DNA of 64,000 bases from a virus: IMG/VR virus record IMGVR_UViG_3300040758_000047, positions 32,504-96,503 of that record; one strand, written 5' to 3'. Shown here in pieces: positions 56,719 to 63,873 of this stretch. Numbering within the stretch: the stretch's first letter is position 1; the number at the start of each line of letters is the position of its first letter. The notes below the pieces were generated by a model. That model was not told the DNA's origin. It searched no databases and saw nothing but the letters and a program-made list of their open reading frames with translations. The position numbers were made by a program, and so were the translations under genes.

Positions 56719-57456
56719 CTACAAAGGATCGGAGTAATAGTAGCTCGCTCCGAACTCCCCAAACTGCTTTGTCACATTCAGAATGGTCGGACCCTGCACC
56801 GATCCGAGAACCCCCGTATACGTGTACAGACCGTAGGTTTCCCCGATAATCAGGGAGGTCTCAGGATCGGCCTGGGTTACCGTGTCTAGCCCCGCTACCA
56901 ACGAAAATACTGCGAACTGCCCATTCCTGCTCTTGGCCAGCCCCAAAAATCCATTGATATACGGAACACCGGCAGGGGGGGCAGGAGGCACGAACGGAGG
57001 GCATACACCAGCCAATGGCCCTGTGGTGGCGGGGTATACCCATCCTGAGCCGTCTCCGCTTGGGTCCATGATTACCGTGCAGGGGCCGACTGGCACGGGA
57101 CTTGCCACGGGCGGCGCGGCGGTAGGTGTAAATATCGGGGGATCACCGGCAGCATCCCAAGCGGCCTTCTGCTGCGCCTGATAATTTAGCGCTGCCTGAT
57201 TGAAAGTGTCGATTGCAACTTGATTGGCCTCCGCACCGCCCGTACCCGTCGTCGCTGGGACAGTGGCTTGCCCCTGATAGGCAGCGATGAACTGGGTAAC
57301 CAGTTGATTTGTCGGTTGCACGGGTTGACCTTGGAAATTCGGCCACGCAGGGATGTGTGCCCCGCCCGAAGGCAGTGGCGACGGCGCTTCATTGGCTGGC
57401 ACGACCGTCACTATCGGAGTGGCCGATGGCGGGTTCGTGATATACGTTGTGCTCAT
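56719..57456 (-). CDS. Pro-rich tail-type protein
   Basis: 245 residues; MSTTYITNPPSATPIVTVVP and a long Pro/Ala/Gln-rich middle, then a beta-rich C-terminal domain (GETYGLYTYTGVLGSVQGPT). Own consensus promoter. Probably a virion structural protein. Confidence 0.6.
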   Translation of the reverse strand: MSTTYITNPPSATPIVTVVPANEAPSPLPSGGAHIPAWPNFQGQPVQPTNQLVTQFIAAYQGQATVPATTGTGGAEANQVAIDTFNQAALNYQAQQKAAWDAAGDPPIFTPTAAPPVASPVPVGPCTVIMDPSGDGSGWVYPATTGPLAGVCPPFVPPAPPAGVPYINGFLGLAKSRNGQFAVFSLVAGLDTVTQADPETSLIIGETYGLYTYTGVLGSVQGPTILNVTKQFGEFGASYYYSDPL

Positions 57457-57496
57457 AATTTCCTCTCGATTTTTTGTAAGGGTTCCTTCGGCTACA

Positions 57497-57525
57497 AAGG
57501 TATCCCTTTACTTGGATGAAGTCAA
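57497..57525 (-). promoter_or_regulatory. Promoter of the 56719-57456 gene
   Basis: Minus strand TTGACT, 17 bp, TACCTT; +1 at about 57490. Confidence 0.65.
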
Positions 57526-57531
57526 GAGGTT

Positions 57532-57675
57532 TTAGGGGGCGAATGAATACGTTACGTTCACGCGCACCAGACACACCCGTTTAATTCCGCTACAAAATTC
57601 TATAGGCCCAACTATAAGTTCCTGCCGGAAGAACTGGGTTTGCGGACAACCCCCATCCGTAAACACACTTGGCAT
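57532..57675 (-). CDS. 47-residue relative of the secreted decoration proteins
   Basis: MPSVFTDGGCPQTQFFRQEL after AAGGAG, ending RVNVTYSFAP. The ending matches its two upstream neighbours (VTVTYFFAP, VNVAYSSAP). It has no signal peptide. Confidence 0.5.
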   Translation of the reverse strand: MPSVFTDGGCPQTQFFRQELIVGPIEFCSGIKRVCLVRVNVTYSFAP

Positions 57676-57689
57676 TGAAGTTCTCCTTT

Positions 57690-58148
57690 TTACGGTGCAA
57701 AGAAATACGTAACAGTGACTCGGATGGTTTGGTGGCTGGCAAAAGCTGGCTCAATTATTGTAACGGGAGTTCCTGGCTGCAAAGCCTTCAACCCTGTCGG
57801 ATAGGTTACGCTGAACGTCTGCACGCAAGAGCCGACTCCAGCATTTACGCCGCTCGCCATCATCCAAGACAAACTAGCAGCCGCCAGAATACCGCCTAAA
57901 TTGGTACTAGTCACGAAGGTAGGTACCGCGACAGCGACTCCCGTAGCGTCTTGGCAATTTGAAAAATCAATTTGCGTAACATAGACGCTTTGGCCTGCTG
58001 GCGGAGTCAAGGTTATCGTGGTTCCAGTACTTGCGACGGTCTGAGTGAATAAGCCGACATCCAATCGACTAGCTGACTGCTGAACCGACGCGGGAAGCTG
58101 GGCAAACGCCGCAGCAGAGAGTGCGAAAAATACAAGAAGTCTTTTCAC
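57690..58148 (-). CDS. Secreted decoration-type protein
   Basis: 152 residues from a GTG after AAGGAG; signal peptide KRLLVFFALSAAAFAQ. Paralogue of the gene at 58159 (shared ITLTPPAGQSVYVTQIDF and TYPTGLK motifs; each ends VxVxYxxAP). Confidence 0.6.
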   Translation of the reverse strand: MKRLLVFFALSAAAFAQLPASVQQSASRLDVGLFTQTVASTGTTITLTPPAGQSVYVTQIDFSNCQDATGVAVAVPTFVTSTNLGGILAAASLSWMMASGVNAGVGSCVQTFSVTYPTGLKALQPGTPVTIIEPAFASHQTIRVTVTYFFAP

Positions 58149-58158
58149 GTTATTCTCC

Positions 58159-58605
58159 TTACGGGGCCGATGAGTACGCCACATTTACGCCAATAGTTTG
58201 GTTCGTAGCGAAAGTTGGCAGTACAATCGTCACTACGGTTCCAGGAACCGTTGACTTTAGTCCGGTCGGATAGCTAATAACTAGATTTTGCACACAAGCC
58301 CCCGCAGTTGTTCCGCTCCCCATTTGCCATTGCGGAGACCCAGTCAAATTTGTCGTGGTGACCGCTGTCTGAGCAGCAGCGGAAACCGCCGAGGACCCGG
58401 CGCAGTTGAGAATATCGATCTCATATACATAGATCGACTGTGAGCCGAGCGGCGTCAATGTAATGGTGGCCCCGGTGGCATGGCTTGAAGCTGCCATCAA
58501 TGCGGCGTCGGCCCGCGTGTTTGTCTGTTGGATGTTTGTGGGGCCTTGAGCAAATGCCGATACCGCCAAGAGCAGCCCGAGCGCCACAAGAAGCAATTTC
58601 TTCAT
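58159..58605 (-). CDS. Secreted decoration-type protein
   Basis: 148 residues; signal peptide MKKLLLVALGLLLAVSAFAQ; beta-rich, two Cys. Paralogue of 57690-58148 with SQSIYVYEIDILNCAG and SYPTGLK. Separated by ten bases from it. Confidence 0.6.
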   Translation of the reverse strand: MKKLLLVALGLLLAVSAFAQGPTNIQQTNTRADAALMAASSHATGATITLTPLGSQSIYVYEIDILNCAGSSAVSAAAQTAVTTTNLTGSPQWQMGSGTTAGACVQNLVISYPTGLKSTVPGTVVTIVLPTFATNQTIGVNVAYSSAP

Positions 58606-58618
58606 CGTAATTCTCCTT

Positions 58619-58951
58619 CTAGTTACAAAATGTAGTCCTCACCGGGGGCGCACACTTCGGGTACAGCGGCGAAGTGATTGTTAACGTCCCGTCGATTCTA
58701 GCCGTGATCGAGTTCCAGTTGATGTTGTCCTTCGTAAAACAGATTGCCGTGTTTGAGCCGCCGCTCCCGCTCGCTCCCGCCGTGGGACAGACATTGGAAG
58801 TGCTTGCCCCTGTCCAAACATAGAGTACGTTCGGCAAAGCTTCGGTGGCAGTCGGAAGAGTGCTTCCGACAATAGGCTGGTTTGGTGCGGGAAAGAGTTG
58901 GGCGTATCCCAATGCGGCCAACCCGAATAAGAGCACAAGTAGCTTCTTCAT
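58619..58951 (-). CDS. Small secreted protein
   Basis: 110 residues; signal peptide MKKLLVLLFGLAALGYAQ; two or more Cys (NVCPTAGAS, AICFTKDNIN, PKCAPPVRTTFCN). Could be disulphide-linked. Function unknown. Confidence 0.6.
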   Translation of the reverse strand: MKKLLVLLFGLAALGYAQLFPAPNQPIVGSTLPTATEALPNVLYVWTGASTSNVCPTAGASGSGGSNTAICFTKDNINWNSITARIDGTLTITSPLYPKCAPPVRTTFCN

Positions 58952-58958
58952 GGCGTCC

Positions 58959-59369
58959 TCACATGATGACGATCATGACGTTCACATAGCACGTCGCCGC
59001 GCTGGCCTGGACGTACACTGCGCTTAGCGGGATTGCCATCCCTTCCCGATACAGGTATTGCGCTTGTCCAGCGCTCATCTTCAGGCCGTACCTTGTTAGG
59101 CTGAGATTTGAGTCGCCGACCATAACGTAGTTCCCTGCATTATTCTGGTCGGCTTGGATTTGGAGGGTGGCAACGTTTTGAAGGATCCCCCCACCCGTCG
59201 TAGTTGGGCTCAGCGTGGAATCTACGGCGATCAGCAATGGTAGAAGCTGGTGAGGGTTTGTGTCGCTGAGGGTGACCTGGATTCCGTAAAAAGCATTAAG
59301 CGCCACGAGGGTAGCCCCTTCTCCCTCACGGCAGTTCAGGAGTCCCACGTTGGACTGTTGTCGGGCCAC
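58959..59369 (-). CDS. Virion-type protein
   Basis: 136 residues from a GTG that lies inside a leader hairpin. The N-terminus is coded by a parS-like site (QQSNVGLLN). The body (TLSDTNPHQLLPLLIAVDST) is typical of small structural proteins. Confidence 0.55.
   Translation of the reverse strand: MARQQSNVGLLNCREGEGATLVALNAFYGIQVTLSDTNPHQLLPLLIAVDSTLSPTTTGGGILQNVATLQIQADQNNAGNYVMVGDSNLSLTRYGLKMSAGQAQYLYREGMAIPLSAVYVQASAATCYVNVMIVIM
59341..59356. promoter_or_regulatory. parS-like palindrome in the first codons of a gene
   Basis: AGTCCCACGTTGGACT. Confidence 0.8.
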
Positions 59370-59397
59370 CCGCCACTCCCGACTAGGCTGGTGGCCC
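59363..59397 (-). other. Hairpin over a start codon
   Basis: GGGCCACC (59363-59370) and GGTGGCCC (59390-59397). The GTG start at 59369 is inside the stem. Confidence 0.45.
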
Positions 59398-59426
59398 TTG
59401 CCTTATGGGTGCCTTACATCAAGTTT

Positions 59427-59455
59427 ATCCTATCTCGTTCAAAGCAGGGAGTCAA
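59427..59455 (-). promoter_or_regulatory. Promoter of the secreted-protein operon
   Basis: Minus strand TTGACT, 17 bp, TAGGAT. Confidence 0.65.
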
Positions 59456-59487
59456 GGGTCTTTAGTCTGGGCGCTTAATCGCTAAGC

Positions 59488-59503
59488 TGTCCCACGTGGG
59501 ACT
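59488..59503. promoter_or_regulatory. parS-like palindrome over a stop codon
   Basis: TGTCCCACGTGGGACT. Confidence 0.8.
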
Positions 59504-59660
59504 ATGCAGCCTGCCGAAGCCGCTCATCCGATTGGATAACCGGAAAGACTTTATTGCATAGTGGACAAACCACTTCAGTGGACACACCGAGAATTTGCTC
59601 TTTGAGGATTATGACTTCCTCGGCATCGAACCCGGCTTTCCAGAACAATTGGTCGTCCAT
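59502..59660 (-). CDS. Small CxxC protein
   Basis: 52 residues from the ATG at 59660 (MDDQLFWKAGFDAEEVIILK); a TTG start ten codons upstream is possible. Has one CxxC (VVCPLCNKVFPVI). Its TAG stop is made by the palindrome. Possibly a small regulator: it is transcribed from a promoter that overlaps the replication promoter. Confidence 0.5.
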   Translation of the reverse strand: MDDQLFWKAGFDAEEVIILKEQILGVSTEVVCPLCNKVFPVIQSDERLRQAA

Positions 59661-59699
59661 GGGTGACCCACACTTTTGAGTGTACACCAAAAACGGCTA

Positions 59700-59728
59700 T
59701 TGACATAAAGAAAAGATGGGGCTACCGT
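59700..59728 (+). promoter_or_regulatory. Promoter of the replication operon
   Basis: TTGACA, 17 bp, TACCGT. Confidence 0.65.
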
Positions 59729-59731
59729 CAA
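59703..59731 (-). promoter_or_regulatory. Opposing promoter on the same DNA
   Basis: Minus strand TTGACG, 17 bp, TTATGT; its -35 lies on the plus -10 and its -10 on the plus -35. Confidence 0.5.
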
Positions 59732-59774
59732 ACTGTTCACGTTTCTCCGGCCAGAGAACGTGATCGCGGCAAAG

Positions 59775-59843
59775 ACAAACGGGCAGGGAGTTCGGGCTAA
59801 TCCTCAGTCTAGCCTGAAAACCACGCCCGGCTCCCTCGTTTGT
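59775..59843 (+). other. Long leader hairpin, attenuator-like
   Basis: ACAAACG/CGTTTGT, AGGGAG/CTCCCT and CGGGC/GCCCG stack into one stem, then TTTTG. It lies about 40 nt into the 230-nt leader of the O-like gene. Confidence 0.5.
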
Positions 59844-59967
59844 TTTGAGGGCTAGACGAAAGTCAACAGCGTCTTTAGTAGGGGCGGAAGAAAGTAGAGG
59901 ATCAGTGTGCCCAAAATAGGCGAGCGATTTAACCCGCCGGAGAATTTAGATCCTAACTGAGATTTGT

Positions 59968-61203
59968 ATGCCTAGATTCAAGAAACCAGGGTACACACAG
60001 ATCCCAAATGAAATCTTGGATGATCTAATGCCTTCTCTCACGGGCGCTCAACTGAAAGTTCTCTTGCTTATTTCCCGAAAGACTCTCGGTTTCCATCGCG
60101 ATTGCCATGCGATGAGTTTATCCGCGATCCGCTCTGGCACCGGACTATCGGAAAACGGCGTTCTGGAATCAGTTAGATCACTTGAGGATTCTGGTTTTAT
60201 TGTGGCGGAAAAGAGATTTATGGGGGACGGGATGCGACCCAGAGCTACCGAGTACTACCTAGGCATTGAGGATGATGACCAACACCTCACTGAGTGCGGT
60301 GTTGCCAATACTTCACAGGTAGATTCAATACCTCAACCAGTGAGGGATTCAATACCTCAACCAGTGAGGGATTCAATACCTCAACCAGTGAGGGATGTTA
60401 ATAAGGAGTCTAAAGAAACAAGTAAAGAAAATAGCAAGACAACCACTCTGGAACTTCTTGATCCGGTAGACCTCTCTGACCCCGTAGAGGACTTCGTCAA
60501 AAATGCGTACTCCCGAGAAAACAGGGCGGCGAAAATCGACAATCTAAGATCCAAGGCGTCGGCTTCCTTACGGGAACAGTTACATTCAGCCGAATCCAAC
60601 GTTGGGCCTGAGGAATTTCGCCAGTCGCTGGTCAAATATCTTCATTCTGAGTCTCCTTGGCTTCGTGAGCACAGATGGCCGCTATACGCATTCCTTAAGA
60701 CACAGGACACATCGCGTAATAACGGGCGATCCAAGGTCAGGACACCCCAAACTACCACCCCGACCCCACCGAAGCAGCCAGCGGTCTGTAATGCGCAGGA
60801 AACGGCATTTCCTGACGAGGCCAAAACGTGGAATCGGATCGTAGAGCACGGCACTAAAGTCGAGTTGTTTGATTGGAACATGGAGGAAGGGGAATTTCTT
60901 AACAGATGCCGTTCCTATGAAGATTTCGGACCTTCATGGGAGAAAATTTGCGGGAAGATCGAGGCCATCCTGCAATCAGAGAATCCAAAAGCGCAGTTTT
61001 TATCGACGTTTCACTGGATTATCAAAGAGCGCAAGAATTGGTGGAAGGTACTGAACGGGACCTACGATACTTTGATCCAAAGGCCGAACGGAAAGTCCCA
61101 CGTGGGACACGACCCGAACGCGGTAGTCGATGAGGCCCTAAGGATCATACGAGGTAAGCGCCGTGAGACTGGAACGCCGCGAGAAGACCAAACCCCTGGA
61201 TAA
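59968..61203 (+). CDS. O-like replication initiator
   Basis: 411 residues. The first 100 residues are a winged-helix domain of the lambda O/phage replisome organiser type (KKPGYTQIPNEILDDLMPSL, then GLSENGVLESVRSLEDSGFI). Three copies of SIPQPVRD follow, coded by perfect 24-bp DNA iterons. The C-terminal region is helical and should bind the helicase loader or helicase. As in lambda, the origin seems to lie within the gene. The gene starts after GATTTGTATG with a poor ribosome binding site. Two parS-like sites lie near the 3' end. Confidence 0.75.
   Translation: MPRFKKPGYTQIPNEILDDLMPSLTGAQLKVLLLISRKTLGFHRDCHAMSLSAIRSGTGLSENGVLESVRSLEDSGFIVAEKRFMGDGMRPRATEYYLGIEDDDQHLTECGVANTSQVDSIPQPVRDSIPQPVRDSIPQPVRDVNKESKETSKENSKTTTLELLDPVDLSDPVEDFVKNAYSRENRAAKIDNLRSKASASLREQLHSAESNVGPEEFRQSLVKYLHSESPWLREHRWPLYAFLKTQDTSRNNGRSKVRTPQTTTPTPPKQPAVCNAQETAFPDEAKTWNRIVEHGTKVELFDWNMEEGEFLNRCRSYEDFGPSWEKICGKIEAILQSENPKAQFLSTFHWIIKERKNWWKVLNGTYDTLIQRPNGKSHVGHDPNAVVDEALRIIRGKRRETGTPREDQTPG
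60322..60393 (+). repeat. Three tandem 24-bp iterons, probable origin
   Basis: Three perfect 24-bp repeats, each with the inverted repeat CCTCA...TGAGG, followed by an AT-rich stretch (60394-60440). Confidence 0.75.
60593..60608. promoter_or_regulatory. parS-like palindrome inside the O-like gene
   Basis: AATCCAACGTTGGGCC; read as ESNVG. Confidence 0.55.
61094..61109. promoter_or_regulatory. parS-like palindrome inside the O-like gene
   Basis: AGTCCCACGTGGGACA; read as KSHVG. Confidence 0.8.
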
Positions 61204-61531
61204 ACGAACCGAGGATGTCGCAACGGCCCTACGGAAACTTCGGTTCATGCCGAGATTCCCCGAGGACCCCGACCAGTTGGCATTCGTTGCCGAGTTGATC
61301 GCCCGGTTTTGCGAAACACAGGATGTGAACGACGTAAAAGAGCCGGATGAGCCCGATGGCTTGAAGCATCGCGGCTGGTTCAATCCACTGGAGTGGCTCA
61401 TCAAAGAAGTCGGTTCAACGTACACCTTCTTCCCAACCCCAATCCAATTCAGGCGGGTTTACGATAAGGGGATTGTGAGCCCATTAGACGGCAAATCGGC
61501 CTTGGATCTTGAAAACGCGGTGGAGGATTGA
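61163..61531 (+). CDS. Replication-linked protein of unknown function
   Basis: 122 residues, GTG start inside the O-like gene (overlap 41 bp). Helical; N-terminal MRLERREKTKPLDKRTEDVA. It lies between initiator and helicase, where a loader is expected, but it has no AAA+ motif. Confidence 0.55.
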   Translation: MRLERREKTKPLDKRTEDVATALRKLRFMPRFPEDPDQLAFVAELIARFCETQDVNDVKEPDEPDGLKHRGWFNPLEWLIKEVGSTYTFFPTPIQFRRVYDKGIVSPLDGKSALDLENAVED

Positions 61532-62907
61532 GGTCGGTGGGCATCCCCAATCTAAGGATTCCGAGCAGCCCGGATAGTGAGCGATTTGTTCTTGGCTCTG
61601 TTCTCCTGGACCCATCCCATCTTGCGAAACACACTTTATCCCCAGAACTGTTTCATCTGGAGTCCAACCGCAGGATTCTTCGCCGAATACTCGAATTGAA
61701 AGAAGCGGGCCAAGAGATCGACCGCGTTACTGTTGCTGAGAGACTCTCGGCTTTTGGTGAACTTGAGTCCATCGGCGGGCTAAGTTACCTCGTCTCACTA
61801 GATGACGGTCTCCCCCAACTTCCAAATATCGGTGCATACATTAACACTTTACGGGAGAAGTCCGCCCTCCGAAAATTGCTGAGCGTCGGCCAAAAGCTCA
61901 TGACCCAGGCCAGCGCGGAGACGGAGCCCCCATCGAGATTGCTGCATGGTCTTGGCTCCTACGTTTCCAAAATGCAGATGGCCTACGATCCTGAGCCGCC
62001 ATCGAGAACGCCGCTGGAAATCATGCAGGCCCATCCTGGTGGAGTCACAGGGTTCTTGTCTGAAGGCATCAAGATGGGGCTCTCTACTGGGTTCCCACAA
62101 CTGGACGAGAGGATCATGGGCCTCCAGAAGGGAGGGTATTACGTTTTCGCCGGGGTCCCCAAGTCCGGCAAATCCAGTCTGGTTGAGAATATCGGCATCA
62201 ACTTGGCATCCTCGGGCCATCCCGGCGTGGTCTTCTCGGTTGAGATGTCCGAGAAACAGTGGGTGGCCAGAGCGCTATGCTCGATCGCGGAGGTCCCTTT
62301 GCGAATGTACGTCAAGAACGAACTTGACCGGGACCAGAGAAAGAACATCAACACCGCAGTGGCGACTATCGAGGAATTAAGTAATAACAAGCTGCTCTTT
62401 GTAGATGAGACGCCGGACCTCATGATTTCTGATTTTGAGCAACGAGTCGCCAGGGCGGTCCAGGAGAAGAAAATTGAATGGTTCGCTTTGGACTATCTGC
62501 AAATCCTGGATACTCACGCCGATAAGCACTTGAAGTTCTACAACGCCACCGAAGCGGTGACCTATGCGAGTAGCGTGTGCCGAAGGGTCTGCCGAAAGTA
62601 TGGGGTAATTGGGCTGGTAGTATCGTCACTAGCCAAGCCTGACCGCAAAAAACAATGCGAGAGGCCTACATACAATGACCTGAAACAATCGGGGCAGATC
62701 GCCTTTGACGCTTACGCGGTCATCATGATTCACCGGCCTGAAATGTTCAAACCGGGAGATTCGGCCTTACGCGGGAAAGCCGAAGCAATTGTTGGGTTGA
62801 CCCGCATGGGAGAAGCCGGAACGTGTCATCTGGAGTTCCGGTCTAGGTACACAAAGTTCATTGACAACGGGCCACCACCGGATGAATACCAAGAGGAGGA
62901 CGCATGA
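61528..62907 (+). CDS. dnaB: DnaB-like replicative helicase
   Basis: 459 residues. N-terminal DnaB domain (SERFVLGSVLLDPSHLAKHT, then RILRRILELKEAGQEIDRV) and RecA-like C-terminal domain: Walker A GVPKSGKSS, VVFSVEMSEKQW (DnaB motif 1a), FALDYLQIL (Walker B), and the SLAKPDRKK/NDLKQSGQI region. It is a RecA-fold hexameric helicase. Start TTG overlaps the upstream stop; a GTG nine bases on is an alternative. Confidence 0.82.
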   Translation: MRSVGIPNLRIPSSPDSERFVLGSVLLDPSHLAKHTLSPELFHLESNRRILRRILELKEAGQEIDRVTVAERLSAFGELESIGGLSYLVSLDDGLPQLPNIGAYINTLREKSALRKLLSVGQKLMTQASAETEPPSRLLHGLGSYVSKMQMAYDPEPPSRTPLEIMQAHPGGVTGFLSEGIKMGLSTGFPQLDERIMGLQKGGYYVFAGVPKSGKSSLVENIGINLASSGHPGVVFSVEMSEKQWVARALCSIAEVPLRMYVKNELDRDQRKNINTAVATIEELSNNKLLFVDETPDLMISDFEQRVARAVQEKKIEWFALDYLQILDTHADKHLKFYNATEAVTYASSVCRRVCRKYGVIGLVVSSLAKPDRKKQCERPTYNDLKQSGQIAFDAYAVIMIHRPEMFKPGDSALRGKAEAIVGLTRMGEAGTCHLEFRSRYTKFIDNGPPPDEYQEEDA

Positions 62908-62941
62908 TCTGCTGGTGCGGTGGCCGCCCCCAACAAAAATC

Positions 62942-62970
62942 TTGACTTTGCCCTTGACTCGCGTTATCGT
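62942..62970 (+). promoter_or_regulatory. Promoter of the last gene
   Basis: TTGACT, 17 bp, TATCGT; +1 at about 62977. Confidence 0.65.
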
Positions 62971-63017
62971 CATAAGCGAATGAAGTTTTCCCCATCAACC
63001 ACAAGGAGCTTTTCCCA

Positions 63018-63809
63018 ATGCCAAGTACGGCTTTAGCAATTGCCAAGAAGAAATTAACCGACGAAGAACAGCAGATGATTACCGCCATGACGAAGCCGGG
63101 GGCGGTAATCGACGTTGTAGTACCCGCCGAAATCGATCCCAAGCAGTGGAAGTCCAACACCAGCCTCGTCTGCCGCGTCCTGATTCGGGCGCAAATGCAG
63201 GAACAAGTCATGATGCCCGTTCTGGGGCGGCTGTTAGTGATCGCCAAAAACACGCCGACCATCATCGAGGGGCACGAGTCCTTTGAAGCCTTCCTGAAGT
63301 CGGAGATTTACGAGAAGTACGGGGTCAGCCGGACAACCTGTTTTGAGTCCATCCAGATGTGCCGCTGGGAAGGGTTGACCATCAGCCAGTTCGAGGCCAT
63401 CGGGCGACGTAACTTCCGGTTGCTCAACCAGGCCGTCCCGAAGGGCGACGAGAAAGAGAAGTGGGCCAAAGCCTTGCTGGCCAAAGCCTCCGAACTAACG
63501 GAAGAGGAACTCGAAGAGTATTGCGAGGAAAAGGGCTACTTCGCGAAGGGTGAGGCCCAAGGGGCGCATTTCAAGTTCGCCTGCAACAAGCGCCAACTCA
63601 AGGACGCAAAGAAATGGTACGACGATCCCCGCGTCCATGCGGCGGTTGGCAGCGAGAGCCCAGCGGACATCCATGACGCGATGATCGCGGAGTGTTCGGC
63701 AGAATGGTTCAACCGGGGGCAGAAGATCCTCGATGAGCGTAAAGCAGCCGAAGAGGCCGACGAGAAACGCACAGCTGACGCCGAGGAGGCCGAGGGAGTC
63801 GAGGCGTGA
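63018..63809 (+). CDS. Unknown protein, possibly a DNA-binding factor
   Basis: 263 residues from an ATG after AAGGAG. A helical N-terminal and central part (SFEAFLKSEIYEKYGVSRTT) with a possible helix-turn-helix and a charged C-terminal tail (EADEKRTADAEEAEGVEA). Own promoter. Not recognised. Confidence 0.6.
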   Translation: MPSTALAIAKKKLTDEEQQMITAMTKPGAVIDVVVPAEIDPKQWKSNTSLVCRVLIRAQMQEQVMMPVLGRLLVIAKNTPTIIEGHESFEAFLKSEIYEKYGVSRTTCFESIQMCRWEGLTISQFEAIGRRNFRLLNQAVPKGDEKEKWAKALLAKASELTEEELEEYCEEKGYFAKGEAQGAHFKFACNKRQLKDAKKWYDDPRVHAAVGSESPADIHDAMIAECSAEWFNRGQKILDERKAAEEADEKRTADAEEAEGVEA

Positions 63810-63873
63810 CGACGTTCGCGGAGTTTCAGCAGGGGTGTGCTATAGCCCCTCTGGTCGTCATTCGGTCACACAG

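Noticed and set aside
58774-58789. CTCCCGCCGTGGGACA as another family member
   Set aside because: Only the half-site CGTGGGACA matches; left out of the count.
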